From Gemmatimonadota bacterium (GTDB lineage: Bacteria > Gemmatimonadota > Gemmatimonadetes > Longimicrobiales > Longimicrobiaceae): DNA of 40,494 bases. The notes beneath the pieces are model-generated. The model was not told the origin of the DNA and did no database searches. It saw only the letters and a program-made list of their open reading frames with translations. Made by a program: the position numbers and the translations under genes. Of the stretch, positions 8,851-16,712 are shown piece after piece (the stretch's first letter is position 1; each line of letters opens with the position of its first letter). Where the stretch lies: contig JAQBQD010000001.1 of NCBI GenBank assembly GCA_028287185.1, positions 1 through 40,494 of the forward strand, given 5' to 3'.

Positions 8851-9384
8851 TCACGCCTTCCCCTCCCCGCCCCCCTCCGCATCCGTATCCGCCGACGAAT
8901 CCACATCCGCCGACCGATCCCCCTCCGCGGACGGCGTCGAATCCCCCGCCGTCTCCGCCGACGCCTCCATGGGCTTCGCGGCGTCCGCCGAATCGGCCGA
9001 GTCCGTCGTCTCCTCCAGCGCGGTCCCCACCTCCGGCCCGTTCGGCAGCGCCTCGCGCAGCAGCCGCTCGATGTGCAGGGCGCCCGCGAGCACGCGGTCG
9101 TACTCGAAGTGCAGCTCCGGGATTCGGCGCATGTGCAGGCGCTTGCCCAGCTGCGAGCGGATGAAGGGCGCGGCGCTGCGCAGGCCCACCAGCACGTCGG
9201 CCTGCTCCTTCTCGTCGCCCAGCGTGGTGACGTACACCTTCGCGTGGTCCAGCTCCGGCGAGGTCTCCACCGCGGTAACCGTCGCCAGCCCCACGCGCGG
9301 GTCGCGCACCTCGTCGTGCACCATCACGGCGATCTCCTGCTTGAGCTGCTCGTTGATCCGGTCCGTGCGCTTGAACCTGGGCAT
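8851..9384 (-). CDS. rbfA: Ribosome-binding factor A with long acidic tail
   Basis: A 177-aa protein; residues 1-114 are a normal RbfA KH-type domain (TDRINEQLKQEIAVMV at the N-terminus, DPRVGLATVTAVETSPEL, and the LHFEYDRVLAGALHI end). RbfA helps late maturation of the 30S subunit. Residues 115-177 form an extra tail of about 63 residues made almost only of Ala, Asp, Glu, Ser, Gly and Thr, strongly acidic and probably disordered. The frame is open further upstream, but ATG 9384 is the family start. Downstream of ylxP in the operon. Confidence 0.95.
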   Translation of the reverse strand: MPRFKRTDRINEQLKQEIAVMVHDEVRDPRVGLATVTAVETSPELDHAKVYVTTLGDEKEQADVLVGLRSAAPFIRSQLGKRLHMRRIPELHFEYDRVLAGALHIERLLREALPNGPEVGTALEETTDSADSADAAKPMEASAETAGDSTPSAEGDRSADVDSSADTDAEGGGEGKA

Positions 9385-9412
9385 GGCTCCACCCCCTATT
9401 GCTGGAAAAGGA

Positions 9413-9445
9413 CGGCGGCGCGCGGAAGGAACTCCGGCGCCGCCG
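9413..9445 (-). terminator. Intra-operon terminator-like hairpin before rbfA
   Basis: A 9-bp stem (9413-9421 with 9437-9445) with an inner 4-bp stem (9423-9426 with 9433-9436). On the minus strand it is followed by TCCTTTTCC. It lies 4 nt after the ylxP stop and about 30 nt before rbfA, so it could attenuate transcription into rbfA-truB-ribF, or be an RNA-processing site. Confidence 0.45.
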
Positions 9446-9449
9446 CACT

Positions 9450-9731
9450 TCAATGGAACGTCGTGTACGCATCGAGGATGCGGGCCCTGCCCTCCTCCTC
9501 GACCAGGCGGTCGGCCGACTGCAGCACCTGCACCGCGTGCTTGCGGTCGGACGAGACGACGCATGCGGCCAGCTGGGCCCGCCCGTGCGCGTCCTGGTGG
9601 TCCGTCTCGGCGGCCGAGACGTTGAACCGGGCGTGCAGCCGGTCCTTCAGGCCCTTCACGACCTGCCGCTTCTCCTTGAGGGAGGAGCAGCCCGGAAGCA
9701 GCAGCTCCCAGACGGCCAGCCCGACCACCAC
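9450..9731 (-). CDS. ylxP: DUF503 protein, YlxP-like
   Basis: A 93-aa protein of the DUF503/YlxP family: [41 protein letters not shown] is split over the first half and is characteristic. The biochemical role is not established; the family is almost always found between infB and rbfA, which argues for a part in ribosome biogenesis or translation initiation. Starts 6 nt after the infB stop, so the two are translationally linked. Confidence 0.9.
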   Translation of the reverse strand: MVVGLAVWELLLPGCSSLKEKRQVVKGLKDRLHARFNVSAAETDHQDAHGRAQLAACVVSSDRKHAVQVLQSADRLVEEEGRARILDAYTTFH

Positions 9732-9737
9732 CCGGCC

Positions 9738-12695
9738 CTACTTCTCGGCGCGGGCCAGGTCCGCCGCCACGCTGGCGAGCGTGCGGGCCACTTCCTCCAC
9801 CCGGTAGCACTCCAGCACGTCGCCGACCTTGATGTCGTTGAAGTTGCGGATGTTGAGGCCGCACTCGAAGCCCTCGCGGACCTCGCGGGCGTCGTCCTTG
9901 AAGCGCTTGAGGCTCTCCAGCTCGCCCTCGTACACCTGCACCGCGTCGCGGACGATGCGGATCCGTCCCTTCCGGTCCAGGACGCCGCTGGTGACCATGC
10001 AGCCGGCCACCGTGCCCACGCGCGGCACCTTGAAGAGCTGGCGGACCTCGGCGGTGCCGAGCATGACCTCGCGCTGCTCCGGAGAGAGCAGGCCGGACAT
10101 GGCGTCCTTCACCTCTTCCACCGCCTCGTAGATGATGTTGTAGAGGCGGATGTCCACGTCCTCGTGCTCGGCGACGTGCCGGGCCTCGGTCGTGGGGCGC
10201 ACGTGGAAGCCGATAACGATGGCGGCCGAGGTCTGCGCGAGCAGCACGTCCGACTCGTTGATGGCGCCCACGCCGCGGTGGATGACCTGGACCTGCACCT
10301 CCTTGGTGGAGAGCTGCTCCAGGGCGTCCGACAGCGCCTGCACCGAGCCGTCCACGTCGCCCTTGATGACCAGGTTGAGCGTGGCCTGCTCGCCCTTCGC
10401 CAGCATCTTGGCGATGTCGGTCAGCTTCACGCCGCGGCTCTTCATCCGCATGCGCTTCTCGCGGTCCAGCCGCTGGCGGTTCTGCGCGATCTCGCTGGCC
10501 CGATCCGAGTCCATGGCGATCACCTGGTCGCCCGCGGCGGGAACGCCGGGAAGGCCGAGGATCTGGACGGGGGTGGCCGGGCCCGCCTTCTGGACGGGCT
10601 TGTTGCGCTCGTCCAGCATGGCGCGCACGCGGCCGTTGTACAGGCCCACCACCACGTGGTCGCCCACGCGCAGGGTTCCGTTGGTGACCAGGACGGTCGC
10701 CACGGGGCCCTTGCCGACGTCCAGCTGCGCCTCGATCACGGTGCCCACGGCATCGCGGTCGGGGTTCGCCTTCAGCTCCAGCAGATCGGCCTGCAGCAGC
10801 ACCTTCTCCAGCAGCTCGTCCATCCCGATCCCGCGCTTGGCGGACACGTCGGCGCTCATCACGTCGCCGCCGAAGTCCTCCAGCACCACCCCGTGCTGAA
10901 GCAGGTCCTGCTTCACCTTCATGGGGTTGGCGTCGGGCAGGTCCACCTTGTTGACCGCCACGATCAGCGGCACGCCGGCGTTGCGGGCGTGGCTGATGGC
11001 CTCGATGGTCTGGGGCATCACCGAGTCGTCCGCCGCCACCACCAGGATGACGATGTCCGTCACCTCGGCGCCGCGGGCACGCATGGCCGTGAAGGCCGCG
11101 TGGCCGGGGGTGTCCAGGAAGGCGATGGCCCGCCCGTCCGGCAGCTCGACGTGGTAGGCGCCGATGTGCTGCGTGATGCCGCCGGCCTCGCCCGCGATGA
11201 CGTTGGTCTTGCGGATGTAGTCCAGCAGCGAGGTCTTGCCGTGGTCCACGTGGCCCATGACGGTGACCACCGGGGGCCGCGGGCGAAGGTCCGCCTCGGC
11301 CTCCTCCTCAGTCTCCTCCTCGAGTTGGGCGCCGTACTCTTCCTCTCGCACGGCCTGGAAGCCGAACTCGTCCAGCAGCAGCTCGATCTGGTCGAAGTCC
11401 AGCCGCTGGTTGATGGTGACCATCAGGCCCAGGTTCTTGAACGCGGAGCTGATGATCTGCGTGGGCGACACCTCGATCTGCTCGGACAGCTCGGCGACGG
11501 TGAGGAACTCGTTCACGCGCACCGTCACGGCCTCCACGGCCCGCACGCGTTGGCGCTCCTCCTCCATCCGCTCCTGCTGCGTGGGGCCCAGGTCGCGGCG
11601 CCCGCGCTTCTTCCGCCCGCCGCCCGACTCCATGGCGGCCATCGTCTTGCGGAAGTTCGCGTCCACGGCGTCCTGGTCCACCCACCCCTTGCCCTTCTTG
11701 CCCTTCTTCTTGTCCTTCTTCTTGCCCGCCGCGGCGCCTGCGCCGGGCGTGGTGCCCGCGCCCGTCTTCGCCGCCGCCGGGGGAGCCCCGGTGCGGGCGG
11801 GACGGGGCACGAACTCGGACGGACGCGCCGGACGCGCCGGCTCGCCGGGACGGCCGCCCGCCGGACGCGCCGACATGGGCCCGCCCTGGGGACGGTCGCC
11901 GCCGTGGTGGGCCGTCTGCGCGCGGTCGGGATGCCCCGGGCGCGGCGGCTGTCCCGGACGCGCCGAGGGCGGGACCAGGGGACGCGCGCCCGCCGGACGG
12001 GCGGACTCGAGCCCCGCCGCGGGACGCGTGTCGCGCGGCATGGGGGTCTGGTACGCCGGGCGCGGGCCCGCCGGACGGGGCGGAGCCTCGGGGCGCGCCG
12101 CTTCGGACGCCTCGGGTGCCGCCGCGGCCGGAACGGCCGGCTCGGCCGGGGCCTCGGCCGCAGGGGCCGCGGGTGCTGCCGCCTTGGGGGCGGGCGCCTC
12201 CGCGGCGGGTTCGGGAGTGGGTGCGGCGGCCGGCGCGGATGCGCGCGGACGCACGGACAGGGGCGGAGGGGGGGGCTCGGAAGCCTCCACCACCACCGTG
12301 ACGTCACGGGGGGCCTCGCCTCCGCTGGTGACCAGCGCGGCGCCACGCTCGGCGGCGGCCTCGGCCGCCTCGGCGGCGAGGGCGTCGGCAGCGTCGGCGG
12401 TGGGGGAGGACGTGGAGTCCGGGGCCTCGTCGCCGCCGGGTCCCTCGCCTTCCTCACGCGCACGGCGGCGGCGGCGCGGCGCCTGCGCCACGTCGCCGAT
12501 GGCGTGCGTCACCGCTTCCTCGAGGTTGTGGTGCCCCAACCGGCGCTCGCGCTCCAGCACGGTACGCAGACGCGCGACGTGCTCTTCCGCGAGCGGCGTC
12601 ATGTGGCTGCGCACCGGGATGTCCATCTCCCTCAGGAGGTGCACCAAGGCCTCGGCCGAGACGTTCAGCTCTTTAGCCAGCTCGTACACACGCAT
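9738..12695 (-). CDS. infB: Translation initiation factor IF-2
   Basis: A 985-aa IF-2, the GTPase that brings initiator tRNA to the 30S subunit. The N-terminal helical IF2_N domain ([20 protein letters not shown]) is followed by a long low-complexity stretch (about 75-340) rich in Ala, Pro, Arg and Glu, ending in a lysine run ([13 protein letters not shown]). A second IF2_N module comes next, then the G domain from about 475 ([23 protein letters not shown]), and the beta-barrel and C-terminal domains. Start at 12695 has AGGAGG 12 nt upstream. The linker is longer than in E. coli but comparable to other high-GC bacteria. Confidence 0.98.
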   Translation of the reverse strand: MRVYELAKELNVSAEALVHLLREMDIPVRSHMTPLAEEHVARLRTVLERERRLGHHNLEEAVTHAIGDVAQAPRRRRRAREEGEGPGGDEAPDSTSSPTADAADALAAEAAEAAAERGAALVTSGGEAPRDVTVVVEASEPPPPPLSVRPRASAPAAAPTPEPAAEAPAPKAAAPAAPAAEAPAEPAVPAAAAPEASEAARPEAPPRPAGPRPAYQTPMPRDTRPAAGLESARPAGARPLVPPSARPGQPPRPGHPDRAQTAHHGGDRPQGGPMSARPAGGRPGEPARPARPSEFVPRPARTGAPPAAAKTGAGTTPGAGAAAGKKKDKKKGKKGKGWVDQDAVDANFRKTMAAMESGGGRKKRGRRDLGPTQQERMEEERQRVRAVEAVTVRVNEFLTVAELSEQIEVSPTQIISSAFKNLGLMVTINQRLDFDQIELLLDEFGFQAVREEEYGAQLEEETEEEAEADLRPRPPVVTVMGHVDHGKTSLLDYIRKTNVIAGEAGGITQHIGAYHVELPDGRAIAFLDTPGHAAFTAMRARGAEVTDIVILVVAADDSVMPQTIEAISHARNAGVPLIVAVNKVDLPDANPMKVKQDLLQHGVVLEDFGGDVMSADVSAKRGIGMDELLEKVLLQADLLELKANPDRDAVGTVIEAQLDVGKGPVATVLVTNGTLRVGDHVVVGLYNGRVRAMLDERNKPVQKAGPATPVQILGLPGVPAAGDQVIAMDSDRASEIAQNRQRLDREKRMRMKSRGVKLTDIAKMLAKGEQATLNLVIKGDVDGSVQALSDALEQLSTKEVQVQVIHRGVGAINESDVLLAQTSAAIVIGFHVRPTTEARHVAEHEDVDIRLYNIIYEAVEEVKDAMSGLLSPEQREVMLGTAEVRQLFKVPRVGTVAGCMVTSGVLDRKGRIRIVRDAVQVYEGELESLKRFKDDAREVREGFECGLNIRNFNDIKVGDVLECYRVEEVARTLASVAADLARAEK

Positions 12696-12717
12696 ATGGT
12701 GCTGCTTCCTCCTGTGC

Positions 12718-13083
12718 TCAGTCCTGCGGAGATGGAATTGCCGCTGCCAGCTCGGCGGCGCGTCGTGCGAAGCTTTCCTGCGTAAAGCCGACCGCGGAGA
12801 CCGACGCGCGGCCCACGGCCGCCCCGATCTCGTCGCGGGTCAGGACACTGAAACAGGGGACGCCACGCGCCTGCACCAGCGGGAGCAGCTTTTGAAGCTG
12901 CGTGGGCGAGATGTCCGCCGCGATCACCACGCAGCGGGCGTCGCCGTCGCGAACGGCCTGCCGTGTCGAGTCCGTGCCGAATGCCACGGCGCGGGCCCGG
13001 GCGGCGAGCCCGAGAAGGTCGAGAAGCGCCCGCTCCGGCGGCCGGCCGGTCGGCTCCGGCCTGGGCGGGTGGCTCCTGCGCAT
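12718..13083 (-). CDS. ylxQ: L7Ae/L30e-like ribosomal protein, YlxQ-like
   Basis: A 121-aa protein with an L7Ae/L30e-like fold: ALLDLLGLAARARAVAFG near residues 19-36 and ARCVVIAADISPTQLQKLLPL in the middle. YlxQ-type proteins bind kink-turn RNA; a role at the ribosome is inferred from the conserved place between nusA and infB. The usual ylxR (DUF448) gene that often precedes it is absent as a separate gene, and the first 16 residues are not enough to hold that domain. Starts 10 nt after the nusA stop. Confidence 0.85.
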   Translation of the reverse strand: MRRSHPPRPEPTGRPPERALLDLLGLAARARAVAFGTDSTRQAVRDGDARCVVIAADISPTQLQKLLPLVQARGVPCFSVLTRDEIGAAVGRASVSAVGFTQESFARRAAELAAAIPSPQD

Positions 13084-13093
13084 GTTATGAGCC

Positions 13094-14536
13094 TCAGCCC
13101 GGCAAGTTCTGCCCGTCCCCGGCAGAAGTCAAGTCCTGAGCGGCTTCCACCGGCTCCGCGGCTTCGGCCGGCACCCCGGTCTCGCCGGCTTCCACCGGCT
13201 CGGCGGACTCCGCCGCCACGGCGGGAGAGGCGGCCGTGTCGTCGTCCTCCACCGTCATCTCCTCGATCAGCCCCAGCAGGCGGTCGGCCTCGGCCGGCCC
13301 GAAGGCGGGGATGCGGAGCAGGTCCTCGCGCTCCAGGTCGATGACGTCGAAGAAGGTGGTGTAGCCCGCCGCCTCCAGCGCGGCCAGCGTGGCCGGCGCC
13401 AGGTCCAGCTCGCGCAGCGGGAAGTCCGAGCTGTCGTACTCGGCCTCCTCGGCCCCGCCGCCGAACAGGGCACGCTCGGCGCCGTGCTCCAGCCACTCCC
13501 GCGAGCCGTACAGGTCGATCTGCCAGCCGATGAGCTGGCTGGCCAGGCGCACGTTCTGCCCGGCGCGGCCGATGGCGAGCGAAAGCTGGTCCTCGTCCAC
13601 GATGGCCGTCATGGTGCGGGCCTCGTAGTCCGAGATCACCTTGGCGACGCGGGCCGGGGCCAGGGCGCGCTTGGCGTAGATCTCGGGGTCCGGGTGCCAG
13701 GGCACGATGTCGATGCGCTCGCCGCCCAGCTCCTGCACCACCGCGCGGACGCGGCTGCCCTTGAGCCCCACGCAGGCGCCCACCGGGTCGATGCTCTCGT
13801 CGCGCGACGAGACGGACAGCTTGGTGCGCCCGCCCACCTCGCGCGCCACGCCGCGGATCTCCACGATGCCCTGCTGGATCTCGGGCACCTCCAGCTTGAA
13901 CAGCGCGGCCACGAAGAGCGGGTCGGCGCGCGAGAAGATGAGGCGCGGCCCCTTGGGCGTCTCCTCCACCTTCTTGAGCACGGCGCGGATGGTCTCGCCC
14001 TGCCGGAAGCGCTCGCGCGGGTTCTGCTCCTTCCAGGGGATGATGGCGTCGGCCTCGCGGGCCCGGTTCAGCATCATCACCAGCTTGCCGCGCTCCACCT
14101 GCTGCACCTCGCCGCTGAGCATCTCGCCCACGCGGGTCTCGTACTCGTCGCGGATCTTCTGGCGCTCGCCCTCGCGCACGCGCTGAAGGATGCGCTGCTT
14201 GGCCGCCATCACCGCGTTGCGCCCGAACTGCGCGAACTCGACGGGCACCTCCATGATGTCGCCGACCTGGAACTCGGGGTCGTCCCACTGCGCCTCTTCC
14301 AGCGAGATCTGGCGCGACGCGTCCTCCACGTCGGCCACGACCTCCTTCAGCACGGTGATGTTGATGGTCCCCGCATCCTCGTCGATGAGGATCTCGGCCT
14401 CGACGTTGGGGCCGTACCGCTTGGCGAGCGCGGCCAGGATGCCGTCCTTGATCAGGTCCTGCAGCTCGTCCCGTGAGATCGCCTTGTTGGCCGTCATCTC
14501 GCGGAAGGCCGCGATGATCATCGTCGCGTTGTTCAT
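13094..14536 (-). CDS. nusA: Transcription termination/antitermination factor NusA
   Basis: A 480-aa NusA. N-terminal RNA polymerase-binding domain (1-125), S1 (about 130-200, MLSGEVQQVERGKLVMML), then two KH domains (about 205-345; DPVGACVGLKGSRVRAVVQEL and LAIGRAGQNVRLASQLIGW), then a helix-hairpin-helix segment (LDLAPATLAALEAAGYTTFF). The last 60 residues are an acidic Ala/Glu/Val-rich tail. It modulates pausing and termination and is a candidate regulator of its own operon through the leader described at 15115-15196. Start codon ATG 14536; ribosome site weak. Confidence 0.97.
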   Translation of the reverse strand: MNNATMIIAAFREMTANKAISRDELQDLIKDGILAALAKRYGPNVEAEILIDEDAGTINITVLKEVVADVEDASRQISLEEAQWDDPEFQVGDIMEVPVEFAQFGRNAVMAAKQRILQRVREGERQKIRDEYETRVGEMLSGEVQQVERGKLVMMLNRAREADAIIPWKEQNPRERFRQGETIRAVLKKVEETPKGPRLIFSRADPLFVAALFKLEVPEIQQGIVEIRGVAREVGGRTKLSVSSRDESIDPVGACVGLKGSRVRAVVQELGGERIDIVPWHPDPEIYAKRALAPARVAKVISDYEARTMTAIVDEDQLSLAIGRAGQNVRLASQLIGWQIDLYGSREWLEHGAERALFGGGAEEAEYDSSDFPLRELDLAPATLAALEAAGYTTFFDVIDLEREDLLRIPAFGPAEADRLLGLIEEMTVEDDDTAASPAVAAESAEPVEAGETGVPAEAAEPVEAAQDLTSAGDGQNLPG

Positions 14537-14579
14537 GGCAGTCCAGTACGATGAAGGTCCGGGAGCGCGGGCCCGCCCG

Positions 14580-15086
14580 TCAGGGGCGGGGCTTGCGTTC
14601 CCACCGATAGACCAGGTTCGCGCGATCGATCTCGGCGAGGGGAATCTCCACCTCGGCCCCGTCTTCCAGGCGCAGCAGGGCGGCGTCGCCCCCTTCCGCG
14701 CCCGGCCGCAGCCCCAGCAGCGTGCCCTCCAGCCGCTTGGCGCGCTCGGCCAGCAGCCGCTTTCCGCGCACCGCCACGGCCACTCCCGTGAAGCGCTCCC
14801 AGTCCCGGCGGCGCACCAGCGGGCGCTCCACTCCGGGCGAGGACACCTCCAGCACGTAGGTGTCGGGCAGGTCCTCCCGCGCGTCGAGCATGGGCTCCAG
14901 GGCCCGGCTCACGGCGGTGCAGTCGTCCAGCGAGACGCCCGGCTGCCCGGGCATCGAGTCGGCGCGGTCGATGGAAAGCCGCAGGATGGGCCGGCGGCGG
15001 TCGCCCGCGCGCTCCAGCTCCACCATCTCCAGCCCCATCTCCTCGATCCGGCGCTCGATCTCGCCTTCCAGCGATGTGTCGGCCAT
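14580..15086 (-). CDS. rimP: Ribosome maturation factor RimP
   Basis: A 168-aa RimP, needed for 30S subunit maturation. The N-terminal domain shows GLEMVELE and LRLSIDR, followed by CTAVSRALEPMLD and the signature YVLEVSSPGVERPL, with a C-terminal SH3-like barrel (FTGVAVAV to IDRANLVYRW). GGAG lies 6 nt before the ATG at 15086; the open frame upstream runs into the leader hairpin and promoter, so longer starts are rejected. First gene of the rimP-nusA-ylxQ-infB operon. Confidence 0.96.
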   Translation of the reverse strand: MADTSLEGEIERRIEEMGLEMVELERAGDRRRPILRLSIDRADSMPGQPGVSLDDCTAVSRALEPMLDAREDLPDTYVLEVSSPGVERPLVRRRDWERFTGVAVAVRGKRLLAERAKRLEGTLLGLRPGAEGGDAALLRLEDGAEVEIPLAEIDRANLVYRWERKPRP

Positions 15087-15114
15087 CGACGTCTCCGGCG
15101 TTTGCGTGCCCGGC

Positions 15115-15152
15115 GTGGGGAAATAAAAAAAGCGGGGCGAAACGCTCCCCAC
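15115..15152 (-). promoter_or_regulatory. Attenuator-like hairpin with U-tract in the rimP leader
   Basis: On the minus strand a small stem (GGG, bulged A, GCG / CGC CCC; 15143-15149 with 15134-15139) is followed after two bases by seven Ts, an A and three Ts (15131-15121). This looks like an intrinsic terminator about 35 nt upstream of rimP. The same G-run can instead pair with sequence beyond the T run (15146-15152 with 15115-15121, 7 bp). A further 7-bp hairpin (15162-15168 with 15176-15182) sits nearer the transcript 5' end. Confidence 0.6.
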
Positions 15153-15202
15153 TTCGAAAGCGCGCACGCCCCTGCCGTGCGCATCCCGCCGTCGATGCAC
15201 CG

Positions 15203-15231
15203 AATATAGACCGGCGCAACGACCTACGCAA
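15203..15231 (-). promoter_or_regulatory. Promoter of the rimP-nusA-infB operon
   Basis: On the minus strand TTGCGT (15226-15231), 17 bp, TATATT (15203-15208). Expected transcription start near 15196, giving a leader of about 110 nt before rimP that contains the hairpins at 15162-15182 and 15115-15152. Confidence 0.78.
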
Positions 15232-15574
15232 CCCTGCGCGCGCCTCCGAAGCCAGGAACAACGCCGCACGGAGCAAGCCCGAGCACCCCGCGGCGCCATG
15301 CATCCTCCACCGTCCCGCCCGTCCCCGTCCGCCCGCCGCCCGCCCTCCGTCCTCCACCGCATCAAGCGAGGCACCGCCTCGACCGAACCGCGTCATCGGA
15401 TGTCCGGCTGCCGTCCCCTCCGCGCCCTTCAGCCCGTCGACGGACCGCTACGAACGACTGCTTCGATCGAGCCGGATGCGATTCGATGCACCGTCTCTGG
15501 AAACCGCTACTCCGACGAAAACGGGAGCACGGTCGACGCGCATCCCGAGGACGCGGGAAGAGCCGGACGGTGCG
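15232..15574. other. Gene-free stretch between pgeF and the rimP promoter
   Basis: About 340 bp. The open frames here have no coherent protein character, and I see no terminator with a good stem after pgeF. No further feature is supported. Confidence 0.5.
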
Positions 15575-16369
15575 TCAGCGGATGCCGAGCACCCCCATCT
15601 GCCGTGCGTGGGAGCCGGCGCGGTGCGAGAAGAAGGCGCCGGGGCCGCACCGGGTGCAGTGCGCGGAAACCGTGACGCTCTCCGGCGATACGCCGACGGC
15701 GGCGGCCCGTTCCGCGATGGCCTGGCGGAGGTCGATGCACGTCGGCGCGGACGGCGGCGGCTCGCCTGGCCGGACGCCGGCGTGCACCTCGGGACCCACC
15801 TCGTAGCACCGGCCGCAGATCGCGGGCCCGCAATGCAGCCGCAGGTCCGCCGGCGCGGAGCCATAGGTGCCGCGCAGGATGGCGATGCCGCGCTCCACGA
15901 TGCCGGCCGCCGTGCCGCGCCAGCCGGAGTGCACGAGGGAGACGGCGCGGCGCACCGGATCGACGATGGACACCGGCACGCAGTCCGCGACGCCGACGGC
16001 CAGAAGGAGCCCATCGAGCGACGTTGCGTGGCCGTCGTAGCCGTCCATCACCAGGATGCCCGGCGCGCCCCGCTCCGCGTGCGTCCACACCTCCGCGCGG
16101 TGCACCTGCCGCGAGTGGGCGACCGTCCGCGCGCCGGTGTACGCGCGGAGCCGGCGCCACCGGTCCAGTGCGGCGCCGACCGGCTGGATGCCGGAGAGGC
16201 CCAGGTCGAACGCCTCGTCCCCATCGCCCCTGCCGGTGGTGCCCTGGACGAGCCAGGGCAGGTCGCGCATCCACTCGGGGTGCGCCCACAGCGGAACGTC
16301 GCCGGGAACGAGCTCCTCGGCGACCACGCGGGCGGGGACGGACACCGCCGCCGAGGACGTGGGACTCAC
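15575..16369 (-). CDS. pgeF: Peptidoglycan editing factor PgeF (YfiH, multicopper-oxidase-like fold)
   Basis: A 264-aa protein of the PgeF/YfiH (Cu-oxidase_4, formerly DUF152) family. The family metal/active-site residues are visible as H90 (HSRQVH), C130 (VADCVPV) and H147 (LVHSGWRGT). Members have been described as purine nucleoside-acting enzymes and, for E. coli YfiH, as a factor that removes wrongly built UDP-MurNAc-L-Ser cell-wall precursor. Start is GTG 16369, whose last two bases are part of the upstream gene's TGA (GTGA overlap), so translation is coupled to the UbiK-like gene and, through it, to murA. That context favours the cell-wall editing role. Confidence 0.92.
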   Translation of the reverse strand: MSPTSSAAVSVPARVVAEELVPGDVPLWAHPEWMRDLPWLVQGTTGRGDGDEAFDLGLSGIQPVGAALDRWRRLRAYTGARTVAHSRQVHRAEVWTHAERGAPGILVMDGYDGHATSLDGLLLAVGVADCVPVSIVDPVRRAVSLVHSGWRGTAAGIVERGIAILRGTYGSAPADLRLHCGPAICGRCYEVGPEVHAGVRPGEPPPSAPTCIDLRQAIAERAAAVGVSPESVTVSAHCTRCGPGAFFSHRAGSHARQMGVLGIR

Positions 16370-16695
16370 GCCGGCGGCAGCAGGTGGTCCGAGGGCACGG
16401 GGGGGCGGCCCTCCAGCGCGTCCAGGCGCCGCGACAGCTCGGCCACGGCGGCGCGCAGCTCGTCGAACTCGCGGCGGGGGATCACGTCCATCCGCTCGCG
16501 CATGTCGCCGAACGCCTCCTGCGCGCGGCGCATGGCGCCCTGCACGGCGTCCGTGGCCCGCTCGGGCTTCAGGTCGCCGCGGTCTACGGCCTCCTGGATG
16601 CTCTCCTCCACCGCGTCCTTGAGCGCGGCCAGGATCCCGATCCCGCTCTTGATCCCCTCGCCGATGCCGGGGCGCTTCTTCTGCTCGTCCGCCAT
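16366..16695 (-). CDS. Small coiled-coil protein, UbiK/phasin-like
   Basis: A 109-aa mostly helical protein. A central amphipathic region (ALKDAVEESIQEAVDRGDL) resembles phasin-type proteins, and the C-terminal IPRREFDELRAAVAELSRRL is a coiled coil like the one in UbiK/BMFP-domain proteins. Exact function is not known; a scaffolding or oligomerisation role is inferred. GGAGG lies 5 nt before the ATG at 16695. It starts 17 nt after murA and overlaps pgeF by 4 nt, so the three genes form one translational chain. Confidence 0.8.
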   Translation of the reverse strand: MADEQKKRPGIGEGIKSGIGILAALKDAVEESIQEAVDRGDLKPERATDAVQGAMRRAQEAFGDMRERMDVIPRREFDELRAAVAELSRRLDALEGRPPVPSDHLLPPA

Positions 16696-16712
16696 TCCTT
16701 CCTCCGGGCCGC

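Noticed and set aside
9399..12785. Plus-strand frame of 1128 codons opposite infB
   Set aside because: Stop-free only because of GC bias; no domain or motif, and infB on the other strand is complete.
15115..15121. Second arm pairing with the G-run in the rimP leader, considered as a classical antiterminator
   Set aside because: The pairing partner lies downstream of the T-tract, so it would be transcribed too late to prevent termination; it may matter only for read-through RNA or ribosome access.
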